The notes under the pieces are model-generated. The model was not told the origin of the DNA, made no database searches, and was given only the letters and a program-made list of their open reading frames with translations. 38,165 bases of DNA, taken from NCBI RefSeq assembly GCF_001757105.1, contig NZ_MDHN01000036.1, forward strand, positions 1 through 38,165, written 5' to 3'. This document shows, in pieces, positions 17,532 through 25,398 of the stretch; within the stretch, counting starts at the first letter, position 1, and the number at the start of each line of letters is the position of its first letter. Made by a program: the position numbers and the translations under genes. This DNA is from Alteromonas confluentis (GTDB lineage: Bacteria > Pseudomonadota > Gammaproteobacteria > Enterobacterales > Alteromonadaceae).

Positions 17532-18863
17532 ATGAAGAAGCCTTTATTACTCTGCCTGAGCTTGTTGGCAGCCCTGTCTTTCGGGGCTAACGGACAGCAA
17601 CAGGATATGCTGAATAAGATTGAAAGCGCGAAGCGTAGCCTGAGCAATGCGGAGAATCGCATCGTGAAGGAGCGCGTTTCCCTTTCGTCTACGTTGAGTC
17701 AACTGGAAAAAGACGTGATGACGCTGCGTGACAAAACTGCAGTGGCCCGTCGCCTCGCCGATGAAAAAACGCTTAGCTTACAAAAACTGGAAGCGCGCCT
17801 TGGCGAATGGAAAGAACAGCAAACGTATCAACAAAACCTGCTCAACCGTTTCTTGCAGCAGCAGGGATTGAGCTTTACCGACGTTAACGCCATGAACACT
17901 GCCGATAAGATGGCAGCAGTGTCGGATGCCGCGGTTAAAACCGCCACCTTACCAGAATGGACTAACCGTACCCTGGTGATGGAAAACGGTGAACTGGCTG
18001 ATGTGCCCTCGTTGGCCGTTGGCCCGGTAACCTGGTTTAAAAATAACGGCACCGTGGGTTTGGCAGAATCGGTTTCTGGCCGTTTGCAAACCAAAGGGAT
18101 GTTACCGTCTGGACTGGCGTCCAGCATGCTCGACGAAGCCAGTACCGTGGTACTCGACCCAACCCTGGGCCGGGCACTTACCCGTGAATCTGCCAATGAA
18201 GGCGTAATTGAACATGTGGTAAAAGGCGGGATCTGGGTTGTACCAATTTTACTGTTTGCACTTATTGCCACAGTTATTGGCTTATTCAAAGTGGTGCAAC
18301 TGGTGCGTCTGCCTAAGGTGATTCCGGTACGCTCTCAGGCGATGCTCGACAAACTCCTGCAAACAGGTGGCGCAGCCCGTGCACAGTTCAAAGGCATGCA
18401 GGCCAATCTGTTATCCATTGCTGAGCAGGCAACCACGTTCCGCGAACGGGACGATCAGCTGTTTGTGCAACTTCAGCAAGACAGACAAACCCTGGATAAA
18501 TGGATCAATGCCGTGGCAGTAACCGCGGCCGTTGCCCCATTGTTAGGTTTGCTTGGTACGGTAAGCGGAATGATTGAAACCTTCCGCATGATGACATCGT
18601 TTGGCTCCAGCGACCCGGAAGTCATTTCCGGCGGTATCGCTAAAGCACTGGTTACCACAGAGCTGGGTCTGATTGTGGCTATTCCTGCATTAATCATGAA
18701 TGCGCTGCTTAGCCGCAAGGCGCGTCAGTATTACAACGAACTGGAAAACTTCGCCCTGATCTTAAGCGGCGATGAAGGCGAAGATACCCACGATTTACCT
18801 GCTAATAAGCAGGATGATAATGGCGAATTGATGGGATCAGCCCATCCCGCAGGAGCCGGCTGA
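17532..18863 (+). CDS. ttpC: TtpC-like MotA/TolQ/ExbB proton-channel protein
   Basis: A 443-residue membrane protein. A signal peptide (to about ANG, residue 20) leads into a periplasmic coiled-coil and beta domain, then a membrane helix around 231-255 (WVVPILLFALIATVIGLFKV) and a C-terminal MotA/ExbB domain with AVAPLLGLLGTVSGMIETF and GGIAKALVTTELGLIVAIPAL. This is the layout of Vibrio TtpC, an extra component needed for TonB2-driven iron transport. It starts one base after the DUF3450 stop and its stop overlaps the next start (TGATG), indicating translational coupling. Confidence 0.9.
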   Translation: MKKPLLLCLSLLAALSFGANGQQQDMLNKIESAKRSLSNAENRIVKERVSLSSTLSQLEKDVMTLRDKTAVARRLADEKTLSLQKLEARLGEWKEQQTYQQNLLNRFLQQQGLSFTDVNAMNTADKMAAVSDAAVKTATLPEWTNRTLVMENGELADVPSLAVGPVTWFKNNGTVGLAESVSGRLQTKGMLPSGLASSMLDEASTVVLDPTLGRALTRESANEGVIEHVVKGGIWVVPILLFALIATVIGLFKVVQLVRLPKVIPVRSQAMLDKLLQTGGAARAQFKGMQANLLSIAEQATTFRERDDQLFVQLQQDRQTLDKWINAVAVTAAVAPLLGLLGTVSGMIETFRMMTSFGSSDPEVISGGIAKALVTTELGLIVAIPALIMNALLSRKARQYYNELENFALILSGDEGEDTHDLPANKQDDNGELMGSAHPAGAG

Positions 18864-19246
18864 TGATGGAACTGTTCACGGGTAATCCGTTGTGCTGGGC
18901 AATGGTGGCAGTGGGTTGGTTTGCGTTTCAGCAAATCTGGATGCTGTATCTCACCCGCTTCGACAAGGACGTGCAGAAGAAAGACAGCAACCCGCTTATG
19001 ACACCGTCGGTGCTGGTGGGTGCACTGCCGCTGATGGGGCTGCTGGGCACGATCATGGGCCTGCAAGGCAGCTTCACCGGCATGATGACCGACGGTGCCG
19101 ACAGTCAAATCGTGTCGGCGGGTATTGCCGATGCTTTATTCACTACGCAGCTGGGATTGGTCATGGCGATCCCCGGCTGGTTGTGTCTGTCTTTTGTGAA
19201 AGGACATTTGCAGGATAGTCAGGAAGGTGAGGTGAATCATGGCTAG
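18863..19246 (+). CDS. exbB: compact ExbB2-type proton-channel subunit
   Basis: A 127-residue inner-membrane protein of the MotA/TolQ/ExbB family. The hallmark helices are ALPLMGLLGTIMGLQGSF and GIADALFTTQLGLVMAIPGW, with an N-terminal helix CWAMVAVGWFAFQQIWM. It is shorter than typical ExbB2 proteins (about 170-180 residues), mainly at the N-terminus. Start codons at 18863 and 18866 are both possible; AGGAG at 18851-18855 serves either. It overlaps the ttpC stop and its own end overlaps exbD by 8 bp, so the three are read as one coupled unit. It would form the proton channel with ExbD to power TonB. Confidence 0.9.
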   Translation: MMELFTGNPLCWAMVAVGWFAFQQIWMLYLTRFDKDVQKKDSNPLMTPSVLVGALPLMGLLGTIMGLQGSFTGMMTDGADSQIVSAGIADALFTTQLGLVMAIPGWLCLSFVKGHLQDSQEGEVNHG

Positions 19247-19646
19247 TCGTTTAAAACGCAAGCTGGAAGCCCAGCCAATGCAATCCATTGATATGTCACC
19301 GCTGTTGGATGTGGTGTTTATCCTGCTGATTTTCTTCATTGTTTCAACGGTGTTTGTGAAAGAAACCGGGGTCGAAGTCGACAAGCCACAGGCCATATCG
19401 GCGCAGAAGCTTGATCAGATGTCTATTCTCATCGCTATTACCAGCAACGGCGAAGTGATGTACGACAGCACCAATATTGGCGTTGCTGGCGTGCGGGGTA
19501 CGGTGGAGCAATTGTTGGTTCAGGATGAACGTCCGGTTGTGTTGCAAGTGGACAAAACGGTATCTACCGACCTGCTGGTCGAAGTGATTGATGCCGCGAA
19601 AATGGCCGGTGCCGTGGATGTGAATATCGCCACCGCCAAACTGTGA
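19239..19646 (+). CDS. exbD: ExbD2-type biopolymer transport protein
   Basis: A 135-residue protein with a short cytoplasmic N-terminus, one membrane helix (MSPLLDVVFILLIFFIVSTVF) carrying the aspartate essential for proton use in the family, and a periplasmic domain ending DAAKMAGAVDVNIATAKL. It overlaps the exbB stop by 8 bp, with AGGAAGGTGAGG upstream. It partners with ExbB to energise TonB. Confidence 0.93.
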   Translation: MASRLKRKLEAQPMQSIDMSPLLDVVFILLIFFIVSTVFVKETGVEVDKPQAISAQKLDQMSILIAITSNGEVMYDSTNIGVAGVRGTVEQLLVQDERPVVLQVDKTVSTDLLVEVIDAAKMAGAVDVNIATAKL

Positions 19647-19653
19647 GGGAGTC

Positions 19654-20277
19654 ATGAAAAATCAACTTTCAGCATTTTTATTGAGCGGCGGCGTGATGGC
19701 AGTATCGCTGGGTGTGCTCACCCTGGGGTATTACTTAAACGACGACAGTGGACCTGAGCTTGAGATACGCAAAATGGATATTGCCATTGCGCAACCGCCG
19801 CCCCCTCCACCGCCTCAGAGTCAGCAGGTTACCGAACAAGCCGATGTGAACATGCAGGTTGAAGGGGCCGGTGCACCGGTGTCGATGGCTGATATTAAGG
19901 TTGATCCTGAAATCGAAATCGATAAGCCGGAACGTCCTGACGTGGCAATGGCACAACCCGACTGGAGTGCGCCCGAGGTTGATTGGGATGCCTACGGTTT
20001 AAGCGAGCTTGATGGCCGCCCAACACTGTTAACGCCGGTGAAAATTCGCTTTCCAAAGCAGCTTAAGCGACGGGGCGTAGAGCGTGTAGTGGTGAAGCTG
20101 GATGTGATGATCGATGAAAAAGGCGATGTGACCCTCATCAGTATTGTCGACAACCCCCATCACGAATTAAACAGAGAAATTCAGCGATTTGTTAAAGGCA
20201 GTAAGTTTACCGCCCCGCATAAGGCCGATGAAGCAGTAAGGGCTCGGTTTATCTGGCCTGTGGAGATTGAAGCATAA
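19654..20277 (+). CDS. tonB: TonB2-type energy transducer
   Basis: A 207-residue protein with an N-terminal membrane anchor (residues about 6-27), a run of seven prolines at 48-54, an acidic proline-containing linker, and a C-terminal TonB domain containing PVKIRFPKQLKRRGVERVVV and KFTAPHKADEAVRARFIWPVEIE. It spans the periplasm and transmits ExbB/ExbD energy to receptors such as the FepA-like protein upstream. The short proline linker is characteristic of TonB2 rather than TonB1. The start is supported by GGGAG, and its stop overlaps the next start (TAATG). Confidence 0.93.
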   Translation: MKNQLSAFLLSGGVMAVSLGVLTLGYYLNDDSGPELEIRKMDIAIAQPPPPPPPQSQQVTEQADVNMQVEGAGAPVSMADIKVDPEIEIDKPERPDVAMAQPDWSAPEVDWDAYGLSELDGRPTLLTPVKIRFPKQLKRRGVERVVVKLDVMIDEKGDVTLISIVDNPHHELNREIQRFVKGSKFTAPHKADEAVRARFIWPVEIEA

Positions 20278-21650
20278 TGAACACAACCCTCTTTTTTAAA
20301 CGGGCGATCTGCAGCGCTTTATTGATTGGCAGTTTCTCGCAGGCGCAGGCTGATGTGCAGGTCACGCTAGACGAACCAGACTGGTCGTTTAGTTATCGCC
20401 AGAGCAAAGGTGCTCATCATAGCGGCCGGGTGAATCGCGATGAAGGTAAGTTTTTCAATGATGTTCAGCCGCTGTTACAAAAGCAGGATTACAAAGGCGT
20501 GATTCAGGCTTACGACACCTACCAGCAGGAACATGAAAGCGTGAGTGCAACCCTGCATGAAATGATGGGGCAGGTTTTCTTAAGCGTGAAACGTAACAGT
20601 GATGCGAAGAAACACTTCGAACTGGCACTGACAGAAGATGCGGCGTCAGCGACGTCCCACCGTGGATTGAGCATGATTTACATGCTGGAAGAGAATTACC
20701 CCAAAGCCCGGGACCACGTGGTAAAGGCGATAGAGTTGGGGGTTACCGACAGTCAGGTGTACGGACAGTTGGGTTATCTGAACCTGCAACTTGAAAAGCC
20801 ACGTAGCGCCATCGGCGCCTATCAGAATGCGATGATGCTGGAGCCTGCGAATGGTCAGTGGGCACAAGGACTATTGTTCGCACTAATCGCCAGCGATGCC
20901 CTTCCACAAGCATCGGCACTGGTTAGCGAAATGCTGAGCGAAAAGCCAGACAGCCCCCGTTTGTGGCTGCAACGTAGCCAAATTGCCATGAAGGGGCAGG
21001 ATGACTTAACCGCCATCAGTAGTCTTGAAACGGCGCTGACCCTTGGCGAAAAACGACCGGATAACCTTACCACACTGGCAAAGCTACACGTTAAGTCTGG
21101 CAGTCCTAACCGTGCTGTTGATCTCCTTTCTGATAACGCTGCAACACTGTTGGCAAGTAACAATGATGGTGCGCAAACCATGCTGGATATCGCCAACTGG
21201 TTGGCCGCCAGTCAGGATTGGAAAAACCTGTCGGGATTAGTGACCACACTGGATAAAAACAGCAAACGACTAAGCAGCGAAAATGTGGCTTCGTTGAATG
21301 TGATGAAAGCGAATCTGGCGATCTCTAATAACCAGACTAGCAAAGCTCAGGATTATCTGCTGTCGGCGATTAAGTCTTCTCCGGCGAATGGCGATGCGCT
21401 GATGACATTGGCCGCCTTGCTGCGAAAGCAGAATAAAGATGAAAACGCCAAAATGTATTACCTGAGAGCAGAAGCACTACCCGCTTATAAAGAGCGGGCA
21501 ATGCTAGGTCGGGCGCAGGTTGCGATTAATCAGAAGCAATATAACGATGCGTTAGGTCTGCTAAGACAAGTCTACAAATCGAATCCGGGGCGAAATGACT
21601 TGCTTAGCAATATTCAGTCGCTCGAAAACATTGTTAAGAATGCCTCGTAA
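20277..21650 (+). CDS. TPR-repeat protein of the TonB2 operon
   Basis: A 457-residue exported protein: signal peptide (about 1-25, ending SQAQA) followed by tandem tetratricopeptide repeats, visible as repeated ...A..H...A..L......A...L...Y...... helices through residues 60-440. A TPR protein closes the Vibrio TonB2 operon in the same position and aids iron-siderophore use there. It probably acts as a periplasmic scaffold, but its partners are not known. Translation is coupled to tonB by a one-base overlap. Confidence 0.88.
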   Translation: MNTTLFFKRAICSALLIGSFSQAQADVQVTLDEPDWSFSYRQSKGAHHSGRVNRDEGKFFNDVQPLLQKQDYKGVIQAYDTYQQEHESVSATLHEMMGQVFLSVKRNSDAKKHFELALTEDAASATSHRGLSMIYMLEENYPKARDHVVKAIELGVTDSQVYGQLGYLNLQLEKPRSAIGAYQNAMMLEPANGQWAQGLLFALIASDALPQASALVSEMLSEKPDSPRLWLQRSQIAMKGQDDLTAISSLETALTLGEKRPDNLTTLAKLHVKSGSPNRAVDLLSDNAATLLASNNDGAQTMLDIANWLAASQDWKNLSGLVTTLDKNSKRLSSENVASLNVMKANLAISNNQTSKAQDYLLSAIKSSPANGDALMTLAALLRKQNKDENAKMYYLRAEALPAYKERAMLGRAQVAINQKQYNDALGLLRQVYKSNPGRNDLLSNIQSLENIVKNAS

Positions 21651-21662
21651 GTGAAAACAAGC

Positions 21663-21947
21663 ATGAATACAGGGAATGTTTCTCCAGCCACGGCAATCAC
21701 CCTACGGGTAGTGATAGCGGTGGCAGGCGGTTACGCCGCGTCTACAGCGATCAGTTTGTTGTTTGCTGCCATGAATGAAATGTCAGACAGGCAAGAAGTG
21801 GCTTTTATCAGAATGGTGTTTTTCCTCGTTTATACGGTTTACATCATTTGGATTTTCGCGATAAACGACCTTCAAAAGGTGCTCGTTACAGGGCTTGCAA
21901 CCAATGCGGTGGCCTGGGCACTCGTTTGGTCTGGCGTATTTTCATAA
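21663..21947 (+). CDS. small membrane protein, DUF3649-like
   Basis: A 94-residue protein with three hydrophobic segments (TLRVVIAVAGGYAASTAISLLF, MVFFLVYTVYIIWIFAI, LATNAVAWALVW). It resembles DUF3649 proteins, which sit beside PepSY and DUF3325 genes in iron-uptake loci of Pseudomonas and relatives. The function is unknown, presumably helping the membrane module. A GTG at 21651, abutting the preceding stop, is an alternative start; neither has a clear ribosome site. It continues the TonB2 transcript with almost no gap. Confidence 0.75.
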   Translation: MNTGNVSPATAITLRVVIAVAGGYAASTAISLLFAAMNEMSDRQEVAFIRMVFFLVYTVYIIWIFAINDLQKVLVTGLATNAVAWALVWSGVFS

Positions 21948-21960
21948 AAGGAATTTCTGA

Positions 21961-23577
21961 ATGAAAGGTTCTCTTCGTCAGTCAATGACCTGGTTACATA
22001 CCTGGAGTAGCATTACTGCAGGTTGGATCCTGTTTGCCATTTTCTTTACCGGCACATTGGCATTTTTCCGGGCAGAAATAACCCATTGGATGCAGCCAGA
22101 ACTTCATGTGTCGACACCGTCTGAAAACAGTGCAGAGGTCGGCTATCAATATTTACTGAACAAAGCTCCAGATGCTAAAGAGTGGAGTATCTCTTTACCC
22201 ACTGAACGCTCAGAAACCGTGAGCGTGAGTTGGCGCTACGGCAATGAGCGAGGTCGGGAGCAGCTCTTTGCACAACGTTCTCAGTTAGATGCGTCTACCG
22301 GCGAAGACCTCGCCCCCCGTGACACAGCGGGTGGCAACTTTCTTTATCGCTTTCACTTCGAGCTTTATGCCATGCCCCGTTGGCTGGGAGAAACGCTGGT
22401 TGGTATCGTCAGCATGATGATGCTCATTGGTATTGTCAGTGGGGTCATTATGCACCGCAAAATATTCGCTGATTTTTTCATGTTCCGGCCGAAGAAAAAA
22501 CTGCTGTCGTGGATAGACGGGCACGTGCTGGCCTCAGTATTAGCCTTGCCTTTCCATCTAATGATTACCTTCTCAGGGCTACTGCTCCTCGGCGGCACTT
22601 TGCTACCCTGGAATGGTAATGGTGGCGGCCATGGTGGACCACCAGAAGGCGGCGCGCCGCAGGAGCGTGGCGGCAGACCGGCCGAGGTTGTTAACGCCGA
22701 GCCCATCGCCCCGCATATTAATCATTCCGCACTATTAGCCCCTATCATGGCAAAAGCGTCTGCGCATTGGGGCGTACCGGTAGACCGTATTACCATTAAG
22801 AACCCGGGTAAGGAGAACACAACGTTTACCGTATCTGGTGCGAACCGTGTTGAGTTGTCGGCAGGGCGAGGCGGAAACAGCGGTCTGGTTTTTAATGCAT
22901 CAGGTGAGCGGATCAGCGAAGACCCGGCAAGCACGGCGCCAAATACCACGCAGGCGGTTTACAACTACATGGACATGCTGCATCAGGCACGGTTCGCCGA
23001 CTCAGTCACGCGCTGGTTGCTGTTCTTTGCCGGTATTCTCGGCACGCTTATGGTGGGCACCGGCTCAATTTTGTGGGTCGAGAAACGGGCTAAGAAACAA
23101 CTGGGCCTGAAAGGGTTTGAGTTGGTTAGAGGCACAAATATTGGTGCAATTGCGGGTTTGATGGTTGCCACCGGCGCTTACTTCTGGTCGAACAGGCTGA
23201 TCCCTGCCGATATGGCGATGCGAAGTGATTGGGAAGTGCGGGTATTTTTTATAGCCTGGTTAGCTTGTGTCATTGCCGGTTTATTGCGCAGGGATCGGAT
23301 GGGTTGGCTATGGCAAACGGCCGCAGCAGCGGCACTGTTCTCATTGCTGCCGGTTCTCGATGTGGTTACGTCACCTGTGGGTGTACCCGACGCATTGAGA
23401 ATGGTGTTTGACGTTGCCTGTGTTCTTATTGGTATTTTGTGCTGGTATGCCGTAGTAAAACTGAAAAACGGTGGTAAACCAAAGCGAAGATCGGCTGCGG
23501 CGAATCGTAAGCCCGACGCCGACAATATGAAACCTGTGCGTCCTCGCGGAAGAACCAAAACGGAGCAACCAGCATGA
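21961..23577 (+). CDS. PepSY-associated membrane protein, putative iron-siderophore reductase
   Basis: A 538-residue inner-membrane protein. The first helix region LHTWSSITAGWILFAIFFTGTLAFF starts a PepSY-TM fold, with a periplasmic domain between helices 1 and 2, further helices near residues 140-160, 180-210 and 350-370, and three closing helices. Conserved histidines in the helices (LHTW, VIMHRK, HVLASVLALPFHLMITFSG) could ligate haem, as proposed for this family of ferric-siderophore reductases. A glycine/proline-rich loop occurs around 218-240. The C-terminal tail is strongly basic. AAGGAATTTCTG precedes the ATG. The gene overlaps the following DUF3325 gene by four bases. Confidence 0.85.
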   Translation: MKGSLRQSMTWLHTWSSITAGWILFAIFFTGTLAFFRAEITHWMQPELHVSTPSENSAEVGYQYLLNKAPDAKEWSISLPTERSETVSVSWRYGNERGREQLFAQRSQLDASTGEDLAPRDTAGGNFLYRFHFELYAMPRWLGETLVGIVSMMMLIGIVSGVIMHRKIFADFFMFRPKKKLLSWIDGHVLASVLALPFHLMITFSGLLLLGGTLLPWNGNGGGHGGPPEGGAPQERGGRPAEVVNAEPIAPHINHSALLAPIMAKASAHWGVPVDRITIKNPGKENTTFTVSGANRVELSAGRGGNSGLVFNASGERISEDPASTAPNTTQAVYNYMDMLHQARFADSVTRWLLFFAGILGTLMVGTGSILWVEKRAKKQLGLKGFELVRGTNIGAIAGLMVATGAYFWSNRLIPADMAMRSDWEVRVFFIAWLACVIAGLLRRDRMGWLWQTAAAAALFSLLPVLDVVTSPVGVPDALRMVFDVACVLIGILCWYAVVKLKNGGKPKRRSAAANRKPDADNMKPVRPRGRTKTEQPA

Positions 23578-23912
23578 TGACCCTTTTGTGTTTAGTGCTT
23601 TGCTGCATAGGGTTTATGCATTTTTCCATGGCGAATACAAAGCACTTTAGTGCCGTTACCGGCAAGGATCTTGATGATATTGCCTACGGTAAAATCATTT
23701 TCCAGGTGCTCGGTAGTAGTTTTCTACTTGTTGCTACCTGGCCTGCCATTGCGGGATGGGAAACGGAAATCGGGCTGGTGGTGTGGTGCGGATTAATGCA
23801 TGTTGCCGCGGCAATGGTGTCACTGTTTTACACCTATCTCCCCGGTTTTGTGCGCGTGTGTTGGATGTGGCTGATGCCAGGCGGTTTACTACAGCGGGCG
23901 ATTGCCCGCTGA
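23574..23912 (+). CDS. DUF3325 small membrane protein
   Basis: A 112-residue membrane protein with three hydrophobic segments; the start MMTLLCLVLCCIGFMHFSMA and the central FQVLGSSFLLVATWP fit DUF3325, a family that follows PepSY-TM genes in iron loci. The function is unknown. The ATGA overlap with the upstream gene shows translational coupling; GGAG precedes it. An 8-bp hairpin with a gatt loop (cagcgggc with gcccgctg) lies over the stop codon, without a U tract. Confidence 0.8.
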   Translation: MMTLLCLVLCCIGFMHFSMANTKHFSAVTGKDLDDIAYGKIIFQVLGSSFLLVATWPAIAGWETEIGLVVWCGLMHVAAAMVSLFYTYLPGFVRVCWMWLMPGGLLQRAIAR

Positions 23913-23943
23913 GGCCGACATATTGAATGTCACCACAAAGCTA

Positions 23944-24237
23944 TCAGCCTGGCAGCTTCACCCAAATTTTGCAGTAGCCGTTGCTGTTAACCAAACGGCC
24001 AGCAAAGGCTTTGCAAGGGCGGTATGCATCGCCTTCAGCGCCATCGATGTACATGCAATTGCTGCAGGTGCTGCCTTCTACCGGCGACTTTTCTGCGTAT
24101 TCGAGGGCTTTCGCATCCGCATCGGACGGCGACACTTTTTCCTGTGCATTCGCTCTCAGTGCAACGCCACTGAAGGTTAAACCTATCAATGCGCCGCCAG
24201 ACATTTTTAAAAATTTACGCCTGTCTGCGTGACTCAT
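23944..24237 (-). CDS. high-potential iron-sulfur protein (HiPIP)
   Basis: A 97-residue protein with a twin-arginine signal (RRKFLKMSGG, residues 6-15, to about ANA at 31) and a small mature domain with four cysteines C58, C61, C75 and C89 in the HiPIP spacing (CSNC, PCKAFAG, GYCKIW). It would carry one 4Fe-4S cluster and shuttle single electrons in the periplasm after folding in the cytoplasm. The ATG at 24237 was chosen because it places the twin arginines at the N-terminus; the frame extends to 24300. It converges on the iron operon and has no evident redox partner nearby except the flavin reductase-like gene. Confidence 0.92.
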   Translation of the reverse strand: MSHADRRKFLKMSGGALIGLTFSGVALRANAQEKVSPSDADAKALEYAEKSPVEGSTCSNCMYIDGAEGDAYRPCKAFAGRLVNSNGYCKIWVKLPG

Positions 24238-24425
24238 AGTGAACTCCGATAAGCTTTGCTTCACAACAAGCTTACACGATGAAAAATAAAAAAACTGCAT
24301 AACGCAGGCTTTGTCGCCATTGTTATACGTTAGATCTTAGCATCTGCCAATCGGTTCCATAGTAAATTTGCGGCAGATTAAATGTTCTTCACGCCAACGT
24401 CGATGACCCGGTGAAGGCGAATAGC

Positions 24426-25058
24426 CTAATCAATTCGCGTAAGCGGTCGCTCGGGCTTAGCGTAAGCATAGCGGGCGATTTTTTGTGGCTGGTGATACGT
24501 ATCCAGTCCACTCACGCAGGCAAGACCTAGCGCATCAAGTGCAATTTGCCCATCTGTTCCAACCGCCTCGGGGTGAATCATGACGTGCTGAACCCGGCCA
24601 ACGACCAGAATCGTTTTATTGCAGTGTAGATGGGTAACCTCTTCCACCGACAAACCAATTTTCAGTGGACTTTCCTGCACGAAAGGAGCCGGGAACGGTT
24701 CGATAAACTCGGGCGTGAGGCCTACAGCGTCAAATTCACTCATGGCTTTGTCGTAACGCGCAGCGGTTTGGTGCGCTTTGTCTGTCCAATCTGCTGATAC
24801 GGCATTCAGCGTATATTCACCGGCTTCAGTCAGATTTTCCAAACTATGACGGGATACTGAATCTGGACGGAACAAAATGCCCATTAGAGGTGGATGGGCG
24901 CCCACGTGAAAGGCTGAGCTGACAATCGCCAGGTTGTGCGTTTTACCATCGGTAGTGCCAACCAGGTTGGCACTCTTGTAACCCGACAAGCAGTTAACAA
25001 AGTTAGTACGAAAGGCTTTGTCGGCCTGGTCTAAATCGTCAAACGTATAATGCTGCAT
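24426..25058 (-). CDS. flavin reductase-like FMN-binding protein
   Basis: A 210-residue protein with the flavin reductase-like split-barrel pattern: SGYKSANLVGTTDGKTHNLAIVSSAFHVGAHPPLMGILFRP near the N-terminus, then a EEVTHLHCNKTILVVGRVQHVMI strand. It probably binds FMN; the substrate is unknown. The ATG at 25058 has AGGA eight bases upstream; an ATG at 25067 lies too close to that site. It follows the CPXCG gene closely and is probably co-transcribed with it. Confidence 0.8.
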   Translation of the reverse strand: MQHYTFDDLDQADKAFRTNFVNCLSGYKSANLVGTTDGKTHNLAIVSSAFHVGAHPPLMGILFRPDSVSRHSLENLTEAGEYTLNAVSADWTDKAHQTAARYDKAMSEFDAVGLTPEFIEPFPAPFVQESPLKIGLSVEEVTHLHCNKTILVVGRVQHVMIHPEAVGTDGQIALDALGLACVSGLDTYHQPQKIARYAYAKPERPLTRID

Positions 25059-25072
25059 TTTACTCATCCTAC

Positions 25073-25264
25073 TCAGGCATTTTCCTGTTCAACCTGAACG
25101 GACAGGTTTCCGCTCTCGCCCGTTACTGTCATTTCGATGGGTTGGCAGCATACCTGACAATCCAGCACCTGCATAACATCAATATCGTTCAATTCATCAA
25201 CCTCTACTTCATTGGGTTCCATGCAGTAAGGGCAGTGAAACGTCATCGGTGTGGCAAGACTCAT
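25073..25264 (-). CDS. CPXCG-type cysteine-rich protein
   Basis: A small protein of 63 residues (64 if the adjacent upstream ATG at 25267 is used). Two cysteine clusters, HCPYCMEPNEVEVDE and LDCQVCCQPIEM, match the Cys-rich CPXCG family, except that methionine replaces the usual glycine after the second cysteine. The cysteines suggest a zinc ribbon. The function is unknown. It lies upstream of the flavin reductase-like gene on the same strand and diverges from the SOS nuclease gene. Confidence 0.82.
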   Translation of the reverse strand: MSLATPMTFHCPYCMEPNEVEVDELNDIDVMQVLDCQVCCQPIEMTVTGESGNLSVQVEQENA

Positions 25265-25352
25265 CATGTACTCTCTTATCTTTGTGTGATGTTGAGTGTT
25301 TACGAAAAACCCCGGCTTACGGATTTAATGAAAATCGGCTTGATCGTCACTT

Positions 25353-25368
25353 CTGTATAAATATACAC
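25353..25368 (+). promoter_or_regulatory. LexA (SOS) box upstream of the FAN1-DnaQ nuclease
   Basis: The sequence ctgtataaatatacac matches the LexA consensus CTGT-N8-ACAG except for its last base. It ends 30 bp before the nuclease start codon, a position where LexA would block transcription until DNA damage. Confidence 0.75.
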
Positions 25369-25398
25369 TTAGTTGGGTGTACAGTGTTGGTGTGAAAA

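Noticed and set aside
19789..19815. CCG/CCC-rich stretch as a simple repeat
   Set aside because: It is the coding sequence for the proline run of TonB.
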